From assembly GCF_020034655.1 (NCBI RefSeq), contig NZ_JAIQDJ010000002.1:248001-312000 (forward strand): a stretch of 64,000 nt of DNA. Reading direction: 5' to 3'. The notes under the pieces are model-generated. The model worked only from the letters and a program-made list of their open reading frames with translations, was not told the origin of the DNA and ran no database searches. This stretch comes from Thermomonas beijingensis. GTDB taxonomy: Bacteria; Pseudomonadota; Gammaproteobacteria; Xanthomonadales; Xanthomonadaceae. The position numbers and the translations under genes were made by a program. Positions 18,359 to 28,300 of the stretch are shown in pieces (position 1 is the stretch's first letter; every line of letters starts with the position of its first letter).

Positions 18359-20206
18359 TTATTCCTCGACGCACAACTCATCATCAGGAACGGCACAATC
18401 ACGCAGGCCCATCGGTGCACCACGGGTCTTGATGCCACTGGCGGCCGCACTGCCCGCAACCGATTTTGGCAGCAACAGCCACATTTGCACGGGTTGGTTG
18501 GTCGCCAATGCCATCTTGCCGGCCTTATCGCCAAAGCCCCAGAAGAAGTCGCCACGCACGCTACCGCGGATCGCGCCGCCAGTATCCTGCGCGAACATCA
18601 AGCGCCGCATCGGCGCACTGCTGCCCGGCTGGGTGCCGGAGATGAATACGGGTGCACCCAACGGCGTTGCGCGCGGATCCACCGCCATCGACCGGCCAGC
18701 ACTCAGGGGCACGCCTAGCGCACCAATCGGGCCTTCCGGGCCATCACCGATGCGACGGAAGAAGACATAACTTGGGTCGGGAATACCGGTACTGGGTACC
18801 GCCACGCCACTACCCACCGCCTGGCCAGCGGCTTTGGCGCCCGCAACACCCTCGTATTGCGACATGTCTATACGTGGTGCGGATTTGTCGCTGCCGGTGG
18901 CTGCCGATGATTTGGAGGTTGCGGGTTTCGGGGCGCTCAATGCATCGGCAACGGCACTGGCATCGTCGGCTGCACTGTAATTTTCATTGGCCACGGGTGC
19001 AGTCAGCAGCAGCTGGATCATGGCCTCCACGGAGCTGGAATCCACTTTCCCCTGTCCGCCGCTCTGCCCACTCGAGGCGATGTGCGTCACTGGGCGGGAT
19101 AACTTGGACTTGCCTTGTGGGCGGGGCTTGGCATGCGCAACCGGGGTGTTGCCGGCTGATGCGGTGCCACCGCCTTGCAGCGCAGCCACGATACGCGCCA
19201 CTTCGGCATCCACCGCACTATTGCCACCGGGCTTTTTCATGCCACGGGTGCCGCCGGGAATGTCGATTTCCAAGGGTTCATCCAGCCCGCGCGCCTTGAT
19301 CGCCAGCAACATCGCATCGGTATCGCCGCGAGTGGCATTGGGCATGAACGGGTGGCCGTTTTGTTCGGCGTAGGCCAAGCGAATCAAGCCGCCATCCTTG
19401 AGTTGGATTTTGCCCGAGCCTTGAATTTGCATCGAATACAGCTTGTACGGATCGGCCACCCAAGCCAGTACCGGTGCGTTGATCCCGCTGGCATCGATCT
19501 GCTGACGGGTGTAGTAGGGGCGAATGGTGCTGCCATCAATGCGCACGCGGTAGCGTTTGTCGCGCGGGTTGGGTGCACCACCAGCCAGGTCAATGCGGTA
19601 TTCGCGCGCGCCGGCTTCGCCGGTCTCTGCGCCACTCAATTGCCCCTGATCGGCTTTCAGCCAGCGGGTTTGCTGGCCGGCCACGGTGCGCGAATCAATC
19701 ATGTACATGTCGCTGGGGATGCCGTAGATCGGATAGCGATAGGCACCCTGTTGGGTCAATGACCCGGAGATCATCGGCTCGAAATAGCCAGTCAACTTGC
19801 CGGTGGCGCTGCGCGTGGGTGTCAGCATCTGGTAGGCATAGAACTCGTCGTGCATGAATTGGCGCATTGCGGCGTCTTCACGTGGCAATCGCGCCAGCTT
19901 TGCACACAGCGGAGCCCACGCACTGCGCCGCTTCATCGCTTTGCAGTTGGTACTGAAATTGGAGTACATGTCGCCTAGGCTCTCATCCTCCCAGCCCGGG
20001 ATTTCATCCAGCAAGATCGGGACATAGGCCGCATTACGGGTGGAGAATGCCGGCCCTAAATCGGGATTGGCGGGTATTTGTGGGGGCACGTCTTGCGCGC
20101 TTTGCGCTGCAGCAATCGTGCTGATTGCGATGCCAAGCATCAGCACGGGGCTGCGCAAGCGTGCAAACAGAGAGAAGTGGTGCGGGGTGGATTTGCTGCG
20201 CGTCAT
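18359..20206 (-). CDS. MltA-type lytic murein transglycosylase with C-terminal 3D domain, 615 aa
   Basis: Cleaves the glycan strands of peptidoglycan. A basic N-terminus plus hydrophobic segment (~18-36) acts as signal peptide; no lipobox is visible. The MltA region spans ~110-330, with GYFEPMISGSL, IDGSTIRPYYTRQQID, WVADPYKLYSMQIQGSGKI and GGLIRLAYAEQNGHPF. A long Ala/Ser/Lys-rich insert (~345-490) separates it from the 3D domain (~510-605), whose FAQDTGGAIRG contains the catalytic aspartate. That insert makes it much larger than E. coli MltA (~365 aa). It lies between tssF and the response regulator. A dedicated transglycosylase that opens the wall for the T6SS membrane complex is plausible but inferred. 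Confidence 0.9.
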   Translation of the reverse strand: MTRSKSTPHHFSLFARLRSPVLMLGIAISTIAAAQSAQDVPPQIPANPDLGPAFSTRNAAYVPILLDEIPGWEDESLGDMYSNFSTNCKAMKRRSAWAPLCAKLARLPREDAAMRQFMHDEFYAYQMLTPTRSATGKLTGYFEPMISGSLTQQGAYRYPIYGIPSDMYMIDSRTVAGQQTRWLKADQGQLSGAETGEAGAREYRIDLAGGAPNPRDKRYRVRIDGSTIRPYYTRQQIDASGINAPVLAWVADPYKLYSMQIQGSGKIQLKDGGLIRLAYAEQNGHPFMPNATRGDTDAMLLAIKARGLDEPLEIDIPGGTRGMKKPGGNSAVDAEVARIVAALQGGGTASAGNTPVAHAKPRPQGKSKLSRPVTHIASSGQSGGQGKVDSSSVEAMIQLLLTAPVANENYSAADDASAVADALSAPKPATSKSSAATGSDKSAPRIDMSQYEGVAGAKAAGQAVGSGVAVPSTGIPDPSYVFFRRIGDGPEGPIGALGVPLSAGRSMAVDPRATPLGAPVFISGTQPGSSAPMRRLMFAQDTGGAIRGSVRGDFFWGFGDKAGKMALATNQPVQMWLLLPKSVAGSAAASGIKTRGAPMGLRDCAVPDDELCVEE

Positions 20207-20324
20207 GAGCCATTCTCCACAGCCAAGATGGCCGTGCCGGTTAGCGCCAGACTGCGCCGTCCCTTTGATGCGGACAATACGGCAGATGCACTATGGCCGC
20301 AGGCGAGTCCATGCGCCCGGGTGG

Positions 20325-21014
20325 CTATAGTCCTTGCAACTTGCGGGATGCCACGACTGCTTCAACTCGATTGCGCACGTTCAAGGCGCGAAAGATGGCC
20401 GCCAGATGGATTTTGACCGTGCCTTCGCTAATCCCAAGGTCACGCGCAATCAGCTTGTTGGGCTTGCCTTGTGAAAGCAGGCGCATCACGTCGATCTGCC
20501 GTTCGGTCAGTAATTTTCGCAGGCCGTCAATCGAATGCGAGGGGCCACTTACAGCACTGGCTGGATGACTGGAGAGCGCACGCGTGTCGCCGGGGTGCCA
20601 GCCTTGTGCCTGTGCATTGGATAGTAAAAGCGGAGGGATATACACGCCACCGGCCAAGACCAACCGGATTGCCGACAACATCACATCCGGCGAATAGGCC
20701 TTGGGGATGAAGCCCAGCACGCCCAGGTCCATCAGCGCGCGCATCAACTCCACATCTTCCAATCCCGACAGCACGATGACCGGTAGTTTGGGGACTGCGC
20801 TGCGCAACTTTGCAACATGTTCGTGCCCATGTGTACCGGGCATGGTGATATCGATCAGGGCCAGATCCAAGCTATCGCCGTGGGTCTGGATGAGGCTTTC
20901 CAGTTCCTCGAGATTCATGGCGACCACAGTTTCGACAGCCGGGTCGAGTTCGGCCAGTTTGAGTTTCACACCTTCGATGATCAGGCGATGGTCGTCTGCC
21001 AACAGTACTTTCAC
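20325..21014 (-). CDS. NarL/LuxR-type response regulator
   Basis: 229-aa two-component transcription regulator. The receiver domain (1-125) has acidic residues D7-D8, phosphoacceptor D55 in LALIDITMPG, and the lysine in GFIPKAYS. After a ~40-residue Ser/Pro-rich linker comes a GerE-type HTH (~170-225) with LTERQIDVMRLLSQGKPNKLIA and GTVKIHLAAIFRAL. The start is GTG 21014 (VKVLLADDH), preceded by TTGGGGA; an ATG 42 bp upstream is possible but adds a non-homologous head. No kinase is adjacent. A hybrid kinase at 34.96-36.60 kb is the only sensor kinase in the window and belongs to the class that often pairs with such regulators. Targets could include the flanking T6SS genes. Confidence 0.92.
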   Translation of the reverse strand: MKVLLADDHRLIIEGVKLKLAELDPAVETVVAMNLEELESLIQTHGDSLDLALIDITMPGTHGHEHVAKLRSAVPKLPVIVLSGLEDVELMRALMDLGVLGFIPKAYSPDVMLSAIRLVLAGGVYIPPLLLSNAQAQGWHPGDTRALSSHPASAVSGPSHSIDGLRKLLTERQIDVMRLLSQGKPNKLIARDLGISEGTVKIHLAAIFRALNVRNRVEAVVASRKLQGL

Positions 21015-21216
21015 GCAAATCCCCAACAGGCTGCGTCCAGTGGGGACGCGTTCCATAACCTAGCTGCAGGAGGCGCTGCAGACGCCCGCCAGCACTTTGC
21101 ACGATAGTCGGCACAGGGAGTGCAGGGCAAGCAGCTTGTGCCGTTCCTATGGGATAGGCCCAACGACATATGGTTGCAAACCACATGCACACCGAAGAAT
21201 GCTCAAGGTGCGCGCC

Positions 21217-22452
21217 ATGTCAGGTGCCGCGAGTCTTGCTGCAATCATCCCAATGCCTGCTGACCCTGCAAAATATGTCGTGTTGCTGCCTGCCCGCGGG
21301 TTGGGAGGCTGTGCATTGGCTCTGTTGTTGAGTGGTGTGTTGGTGGGAGCACACGCGCAGACAGCATCGGTGCCGCTGCCACAGACCCGTGGCATCTCTG
21401 CACATGCGGCCAGTGAGGCTGCCACCGAGCAATTGCGACCAGCACAAGACGTACCTGCTGTCGCCATAGAGGCAGCGTCGCCGGTAACCATGACTGCACC
21501 AGTGGTTGAGCCAGCGACTGCGCCGGTGGCGCAGCCTGTACCCAGCATGGCGCAGGCGATGCGTGATCGCGGTGTGCTGTTCAAAGTCACCCCGCCGCCA
21601 TCGGTGCCGTTGCCTGCGGAGCCCGTGGCAACGGACGCTGGCAACAAACCCGCAGCACCCGTGGTGCCTGCAGCGGTTGCGCCGGTGGGTGCCAGCTATG
21701 TGTTGGGGACCATCCATTTTGGAACACCGCAAGAGCAAGCCATCGACTACGACGTGTTGGGCAAGTTGATCGATGCGACAGACAACTTCGTCAACGAGGC
21801 CGATGTGAATTCAGCCTGGAAGCCGGAATTCGATGCCTATCGCTGGCTGCCCGCGGCAACCCCATTGGGAGGGATGATCGGCAAGGATGCCATGCTGAAG
21901 GCGCAGGCCCTGTTACCCGCAGTGCGGCCGCAGGACTTGCAGCGAATGAAGCCGTGGGCGGTGTTGGCGCTGCTGGAGGCACGCGGTGAAAGTGCCGGGG
22001 AGACCAGCATGGATGCACGCTTGCAACAGGTAGCAGGTGCAGCAGGCAAGCATCTGGTGCATCTGGAAACACTGGAACAACAGTTGCAGGCGTTGGATTG
22101 CGTGCCGGCGGCTGAACATGCCGCGGTACTGAATGAACGCCTGCAGAAGTCGTGGATATTGCGGATTGAGTCGGCTGAGGCGATGGCCTACTACCACAGT
22201 CGCAATTTGGATGCATGGTTGGCAAGTGTTGACCGGATGGACGGGCTCAGTGATTCGGCACGTGCCATTGAGCAACGGTCACGCATTTGCTTGCTGGAAG
22301 ATCGCAACGCGCGCTGGATTGGGCCGCTGGAGACGGTGTTTCAGGATGCGCCCAGTTTCGTGGCAGTAGGTGCCATTCACCTGGTTGGTGCCGATGGCTT
22401 GGTCGCACGGCTACGTCGGGATGGTTATACGGTAGAAGCCGTACCGTTTTGA
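21217..22452 (+). CDS. TraB/GumN family protein
   Basis: 411-aa exported protein of the TraB/GumN (TIKI-like) superfamily. Some members are metalloproteases; bacterial functions are poorly known. A hydrophobic segment (~25-48, ending AHAQ) suggests export, followed by a Pro/Ala-rich linker. The domain starts at VLGTIHFGTPQEQA, with the family GTIH motif, and continues through MKPWAVLALLEARG and a LHLETLEQQLQAL-type segment. It ends with FVAVGAIHLVGADGLVARLRRDGY, the second conserved GxxHL motif. The start ATG 21217 has AAGGTG ahead of it; ATG 21199 is an alternative. It is co-oriented with tssK 74 bp downstream, so it may share its transcript. It is not a standard T6SS component. Confidence 0.88.
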   Translation: MSGAASLAAIIPMPADPAKYVVLLPARGLGGCALALLLSGVLVGAHAQTASVPLPQTRGISAHAASEAATEQLRPAQDVPAVAIEAASPVTMTAPVVEPATAPVAQPVPSMAQAMRDRGVLFKVTPPPSVPLPAEPVATDAGNKPAAPVVPAAVAPVGASYVLGTIHFGTPQEQAIDYDVLGKLIDATDNFVNEADVNSAWKPEFDAYRWLPAATPLGGMIGKDAMLKAQALLPAVRPQDLQRMKPWAVLALLEARGESAGETSMDARLQQVAGAAGKHLVHLETLEQQLQALDCVPAAEHAAVLNERLQKSWILRIESAEAMAYYHSRNLDAWLASVDRMDGLSDSARAIEQRSRICLLEDRNARWIGPLETVFQDAPSFVAVGAIHLVGADGLVARLRRDGYTVEAVPF

Positions 22453-22459
22453 TGCATGA

Positions 22460-22469
22460 ATTACGTAAT
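22460..22469. promoter_or_regulatory. Palindrome attacgtaat ahead of tssK
   Basis: A perfect 10-bp palindrome in the 74-bp space between the TraB/GumN gene and tssK, and one of the few AT-rich spots nearby. It could be a binding site for a regulator of the plus-strand T6SS genes. No clear -35/-10 pair could be placed. Confidence 0.25.
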
Positions 22470-22526
22470 GTCAGTTGGGTGCATGTGTTGTTGAATGTTG
22501 GTTTGCAAAAGTAAAGGATCAATGGC

Positions 22527-23957
22527 ATGGCTTTTGGCATGAGCGGAGACAGGCAGGTGCATTGGGGGCAGGGTGCATTCCTGAGCCCGCAACATTTGCA
22601 GGCACAAGATGCGTGGGCGCAGGCGTGCCGGCACGCGTTGCATTTGCGAGTAACACCGTTTCCGTGGGGCTTTGAGTCGTTGCGTATCCGTGAGGACGCC
22701 CTGGCCAGTGGCATGGTCGATGTCGAGCAGTTCACACTGGTCACCCGAAGTGGTGAGCGCTTGCGCGGTGGCAGCCTGGACACCGCCGGCGGCAACACCC
22801 GCGTGCCGCAACGCAATATTGCTGATATCCGGGTCAATAGCAGCGACCCGATCCCGCTGTTTTTGGTCTTCAACGCCGAGCGTACATTGCAGGGACTGTC
22901 GCAGCGTGAATCGGAGCGGCTTACCGCGCGTCACACTTTGGCGACCGATAATCTTGCTGACCCACACGACCCGCAGGCGCCAGAGGCAGCAGTGGATTTT
23001 CTGCTGTATCAAGCCAATCTGATCACCGGCGCGGATGAAAATGCCGAAGCCATCGTGCGTGGTTCCGATAGCTACAAAATCGCCGAACTGATGCCCGCCG
23101 GGCCAGGCAAATACAAGCTTTCGAACGACTACATTCCACCCGCCACCGCGATTTTAGCGGCAAGCAATTTGGCGCGTTGGACGCGCGCACTGCGGGACCT
23201 GCTGGTGTCGCGTGGGCAGGATTTTGCTGCAATCAAGCGTCAGCGCGGAATTCGTGCCGCATCCACCTCGGCGCAAGAGGTGATGCGCGTCCTGATGATG
23301 CAGACCTTTGCCCGCTTCATCCCGATGTTCCAGGAGCATGCACGGCTGAACACGGTATCTGCCTACGCGATGTATCAGGATTTGCGGCAATTGGTAGCGG
23401 AGTTTTCGGTATTTTCCGAAGACATCGGCTATTTCGGCGAGATGGCGGGCAATCCGCGTGACACCGAGCTGCCAGATTACGATCACGACGATTTGCGGCG
23501 CTGCTTCCGGATTGGGTTTGACCGCGCCGAGGTTCTGATCAAGGCGCTGACTGTGGGGGCCGAGGTCGGCATCACGCTAGCGTACGACGGCCGCTTCTAT
23601 CGCGCCGATTTGCCAGTGAACCTGTTTGAGAGCGACAAGACCCGCTTCTATCTGGCGTTTGAATCCGAGCAGAAGGGGGCTGATTTGTTCGCACGACTAT
23701 CGCGTACCGGCAAGATCGCATCGATGGACGAAATGCCACGCCTGCTGTCGGCGGCGTTGTTCGGGTTGAAAATCAATCTGCTGCCAGTGCCGCCCGAAGA
23801 GCTGCCGCAGAAGAGCCCCAACACCACGTATTTCCTGGTCGACACCACGCATCCGTTCTGGCAGATGATCAAAAACGGCCGCAACATTGCGGTGTTCTCG
23901 GATCTGCCACCGGATTCCACCGTCATCAAGCTGTTCCCGGTCGCGGGCCAGGAGTAA
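22527..23957 (+). CDS. tssK: TssK baseplate-membrane complex connector
   Basis: 476-aa T6SS protein (ImpJ/VasE family) that links the baseplate wedges to TssL and TssM. Family marks are the N-terminal VHWGQGAFLSPQHLQAQD, the WGFESLRI segment, and IPLFLVFNAERTLQ. Then come YKIAELMPAGPGKYKLSNDYIPPATAI and VLIKALTVGAEVGITLAYDGRFYRADLP, and the C-terminal NTTYFLVDTTHPFWQMIKNGRNIAVF. A clear AAAGGA ribosome-binding site sits 5 nt before the ATG. It is the first T6SS gene of the plus-strand run and is followed by tssL after 3 bp. Confidence 0.95.
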   Translation: MAFGMSGDRQVHWGQGAFLSPQHLQAQDAWAQACRHALHLRVTPFPWGFESLRIREDALASGMVDVEQFTLVTRSGERLRGGSLDTAGGNTRVPQRNIADIRVNSSDPIPLFLVFNAERTLQGLSQRESERLTARHTLATDNLADPHDPQAPEAAVDFLLYQANLITGADENAEAIVRGSDSYKIAELMPAGPGKYKLSNDYIPPATAILAASNLARWTRALRDLLVSRGQDFAAIKRQRGIRAASTSAQEVMRVLMMQTFARFIPMFQEHARLNTVSAYAMYQDLRQLVAEFSVFSEDIGYFGEMAGNPRDTELPDYDHDDLRRCFRIGFDRAEVLIKALTVGAEVGITLAYDGRFYRADLPVNLFESDKTRFYLAFESEQKGADLFARLSRTGKIASMDEMPRLLSAALFGLKINLLPVPPEELPQKSPNTTYFLVDTTHPFWQMIKNGRNIAVFSDLPPDSTVIKLFPVAGQE

Positions 23958-23960
23958 GCC

Positions 23961-25376
23961 ATGGCCAGACTGCTCCAGCATTTTTCACCGGTTTTCACCT
24001 TTGGCTTGGCGTTGGATGAAAAGGTCAGCGCCAATCAGGCCAGCGATACGGCGATATCGGTAGCGACCCGTGCGCGTGAGTTGATCGAGCGTGCGAAGTC
24101 CGCTGCACTGGCCGATGGCAAGCGCCCGGAACAGGCTGATGATGCCGCGTTTGCGGTGGTGGCTTGGATTGACGAAATCATGGCGCGCAATCCAGCCTGG
24201 CTGACCAGCGGGGCCACACCGCTGCAAGTATCGATGTTCACCACCAACAATGCCGGGAACGAGTTTTTTACCCACCTGTCGATCCTCAAACAGGATCAGG
24301 ATGAGGTGCGCGAAGTCTATTACCACGCGCTGTTATGCGGATTCGTGGGTCAGTATTACTACGAAAATGGCGATACCGGCGAGCTCGGCAAACTCAAGGA
24401 ATTGCACGGTCGGCAACTGCCAATTGCCCCTGCACCCATCCATACGCTGCGCGAAGAGAAAATTACCCCGCAGCCCTATGGCGTGACCGATCCGTCCGGC
24501 CCCAAATTGCCGCGGCAATGGGATCGCGCGCTGTTGGCGATTGGTGCATTGTTGGCCCTGCTGATTCCAGTGGTCTACCTGATTTATATCTTGTTGGCCG
24601 CGCCCAAGCCGTCAATCACCGTGCCGGTACAGCAGGTGGTGGCCAAATTCGAGTGTGCGGACATCAAGGCCACGGTGGATGAAGACAAAGGCACCGTCAA
24701 ACTCAGCGGCTATGTGTCGCGCCCGGATGATATGTCGACGGCTCGGCAACAGATCGCCGCGATTGAGGGTGTGAAGTCGGTGGATGCGCAATTGCAATTG
24801 CGTATCTGGCCGCATTGCGAGGTGGTGAAGCTGCTGGAGCCGTTCAAGGCGCGTAACGATGATAGTGGCCAGCATTTGGCGATCACACCGAGTACCGGGC
24901 ATTCCGATCGCTTCATCGAAGGTGAAAACGTGATCGTGAAATTGCAGCAGCCCAATTACGACGGTTACCTGTATGTCGATTACTACACCGTCAATGGCGC
25001 AGTGGCGCACATCTACCCCAATACGGGTGAACCCAATAGCGGTCGGCTGTTGAAGGCGCTGGAGCAGTTTGAAGTTGGGGCCACCCCCAGTAAGACGTGG
25101 ACAGTCTGTGCGCCGTTCGGGCAGGAGCTGATCACGGTGATTTCGTCACCGAAACCGCTCTATCAAGAAGCTCTGCCAGAGGTCCAGTTTGATGCCAAGG
25201 ACTATCTGCCGAAGCTGCGACAGATGTTGGAGGCCAACCGTGGCAATGCCCAGTTGCTGGCCGCACATTTGTTCATGCAAACCGAACCCGAAACCGATCC
25301 CGCCAAAAAGCAGGCTGCACTGACCGCCTGCTCAGCACCCGAGGCCGCAGCGCCGCAACCGGAGGCCGCGCAATGA
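23961..25376 (+). CDS. tssL: TssL (DotU-type) with BON and DUF4384-like periplasmic extension
   Basis: 471-aa inner-membrane component of the T6SS membrane complex. Residues ~1-185 are the cytoplasmic DotU domain, with VVAWIDEIMARNPAWL, FFTHLSILKQDQ, and YHALLCGFVGQYYYENGD. One transmembrane helix (~190-213) follows. Classical TssL ends soon after this helix or carries an OmpA-like peptidoglycan-binding domain. Here the periplasmic part is different: a BON-like fold at ~228-285 (GTVKLSGYVSRPDD, IEGVKSVDAQLQL), then a DUF4384-like module at ~300-400 (YDGYLYVDYYTVNGAVAHIYPN, GQELITVISSPKPL). This is an alternative way to engage the periplasm or wall. The stop overlaps the tssM start (ATGA), so the two are coupled. 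Confidence 0.92.
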   Translation: MARLLQHFSPVFTFGLALDEKVSANQASDTAISVATRARELIERAKSAALADGKRPEQADDAAFAVVAWIDEIMARNPAWLTSGATPLQVSMFTTNNAGNEFFTHLSILKQDQDEVREVYYHALLCGFVGQYYYENGDTGELGKLKELHGRQLPIAPAPIHTLREEKITPQPYGVTDPSGPKLPRQWDRALLAIGALLALLIPVVYLIYILLAAPKPSITVPVQQVVAKFECADIKATVDEDKGTVKLSGYVSRPDDMSTARQQIAAIEGVKSVDAQLQLRIWPHCEVVKLLEPFKARNDDSGQHLAITPSTGHSDRFIEGENVIVKLQQPNYDGYLYVDYYTVNGAVAHIYPNTGEPNSGRLLKALEQFEVGATPSKTWTVCAPFGQELITVISSPKPLYQEALPEVQFDAKDYLPKLRQMLEANRGNAQLLAAHLFMQTEPETDPAKKQAALTACSAPEAAAPQPEAAQ

Positions 25377-28300
25377 GCCCGCTGAGCATGATTGAAACGC
25401 TGTTCTCGAATATCGGCAGCATCTTCACGCGTATTGCCTACTTGTACCAACAGGGGTCGGATACGGCCAAGAAGCCTTGGCTGCGTCGCATCGTGGTGAC
25501 TTTGGTGTTATTGGCGATTGTGGTCGGCTTGGTGTTTCTTGCCTTGGCCGTGTTGCCGCAATTGCCAATGCGTTTCTGGCAAGTATTGGGCTTGTGCGTG
25601 GTGGTGGCGGTGGTGCTGTGGTGGTTCATGGCTGGCCAGCGCAAGGCTTCGCTGAAAGGGCGTACACGCAAGCGTATTGGTGACTTGGGGCCTGCCAATG
25701 ACGAGGAAGAGCGGGCCCCCGTCGCACGCATGACGGCCGCCATTACTGAGGCCAAACGCACCATTGCCCGCGCACCTGAGATGGCGCAGGGGCGCACCCC
25801 GTTGTATCGCATCCCGTGGTTCCTGTTTATCGGAGATGGCAGCGCCAATGTCGATGGATTGCTGCGTGCCGGTAGCGAAGTGTCACCATTCCCCGCATCC
25901 GACAAACCAGCCATGGACGCCGATGATGTCTGGCGCTGGTGGTTTCACAAATCGATGATCGCGATTGAAATGCACCCGCGTGTGGTGTGTGACTCCAGCG
26001 CGCGATTGGATCGTGGCTTGTGGTACCAGGGCTTGATGAAGCTGGCCGATGAGCGCGAAAAGTTGCCGCTCAACGGACTTGTGGTTGCGGTGTCCGTGCA
26101 GAGCTTGCTGGGGCCTGCCGATGCACTGAAGGAGACCGCCACGCGCCTGCGTCGACTTGTCGATGAAGCAATGGAGCATCTGCAGGTGCAGATGCCGGTG
26201 TACTTCGTGGTCAGTGGCCTGGAGCGCCTGCCCGGCTATGCGCAAATGCGCGCTACCTTGCCGGATGAAGCCTTCGCGCAGGCCTTGGGGCATCGCTTTA
26301 CTGAAAGCGAAAATACCAATGCCGCCGCCAGCCGGCGCATCGACGAGGTGATTCAGCCGATCGAAGATCGCCTGCATGCCCTGCGGATGACGGCCTTGCG
26401 TGCGCAGCATGGTCCGCAACAGCGGCGTGCGGTATTTGACTTCATCGAATCGCTGCGGCAAGCACGCCCTGGGTTGGCCATGTTTGTCAGCTTGATGCTG
26501 GAGGACAACCCGTTCCAACGCACGCCGCGCTGGCGTGGCTTGTACTTTGCCGGTGCCGCCGATGCGGCGCATCGTAGCGGGGCGTTTGTTGCCGACTTGT
26601 TCACCCGCTTTTTGCCCAGTGACCAGCCATTGGCCGGAACCAGCTTCCGTGGCAATGCCGGGCGCATGGCGATTGCGGGTGCGGGGGTGTTGGCGATGCT
26701 GGGTCTGTCGGCCTCGTTTGCCTATGGCTTGAAGTCGGCACATCGTGATGATGCCGCGTTGTTGCAACAGACCCGCAGTGCCTGCTCTGAAGTTGCGCAT
26801 AGCACGTCGACTGGACGCATCGAGTGGGTGGCCAGTTGTGGCCGCACCATCGAGGAGCTGGAAGCCGCGCAGGGCGATACGATGCTCAGTTTCGGTATTC
26901 GCCGTGCGGATTCGGATATCGCCAAGTTGCGGCAGCGTGTGGTCGATGACTTCGCCAATTTGATCCTTGCCCCCGAGGATCAGATGCTGGCAACCGACAT
27001 CGACCAGCGGCGTGCTGGTATCGAGCATGTGCTGGCGATCACCCAACGCCTGCGGCTGCTGGAAGACTGCGATAGCAGCAATCCGGTATGTCGTAATCGC
27101 GAATTGAAGAACAACGTCAGCTTCGATGCCCGCTCGCGATTGTTCGCTCCCTTCGTCAGTGCCGACAACGATACGCGGCGAGATCGCAATAATGCCGATG
27201 CCCTGTTTGCCACCTATCTGGGTTACCTGAGGTGGCAAAAAAAAAACATACGTGAAGCCGAACATGCCCGTCTCGAAGGCTTGTTGACACGCTTGCTTGC
27301 CAATTACACGCCACGTGCCGCTGACCTGAAACAATGGGCTGATGCACGCGGCGTTGGCATGGATCTGGGCAGTTTCTGGTTGCCGCAAGGTGCTGTCGTG
27401 GGGACCGAAACCGGGCAGCTTGCCACTATTTCAAGTGCCTATACGCGTGACACTTGGGAAGGCGCGATAGAACCCATGTTGGCGACCTTGCGCAAGCAAG
27501 CGCCAGAGCGTGCTTCGCGGATTGATGACTTGCGCAATGCCTATTTCCAAGATTATTTCACGCAGTGGGAGAAATTCCAGGCACGCTTCGGTGATGGCAT
27601 CACGCTGTGGCGTGGCCGGTATGAGGAGCTGCTGGCACGTGCCGGTGGCGCGGATAACCCGTATGCCCGTTTTTTCGTCGCAGCCCAGCGCAATCTGTAC
27701 GAGTTGCCGTTTGACTGGCCGCTTGCGTCGCGCTGGGCTGCCACCTGGGCGCAGATGAAATCAAAATGGCTGTCGTCATGGCGGCCGTTTGGGCGGTTCA
27801 TTGCCGATTCGTTCCGGTTTGGTGGTGAGAAGGTAACCCCACCTGTGTGGTTGCTCGCCATGCACGATAGCCAAGCGGTGGTCTTGAATCGACAGGATGC
27901 CGACTACGCACGTGCCTATTTGCGTCTGCAGGCCGAAGGTTCGGGTGAGGATGTCTATCAACTGGCTTCCGATCTGTTTACCAGCAAAGGCAAGGCTGAC
28001 AAACCGCCAGCCAGTGACTACACCAAATTGATTGATGCGGTGGACAAACCCGCCGAAAAATACGCAACAAGCTTCAAAGGCGATGATCTTGCCGCATGGT
28101 CGATAGTGCAGGGGCCATCCAAATTATTGTTGTTTTTAACGGTGCACAAAGCCGGAACCTATGTGCAGCAGCGCTGGCGCGAAAGTGTGGTCAAACCGCT
28201 TTCGACATTACCGCCTGAGCAACAAGTGGATGCGCTGTATGGGCCGCAAGGGAAGTTGTCGGCCTTCGTCAACGATTGGCTAAAGCCCTTCATCACTGAA

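Noticed and set aside
25883-27388. 501-codon minus-strand frame opposite tssM
   Set aside because: Antisense to tssM and without domain character.
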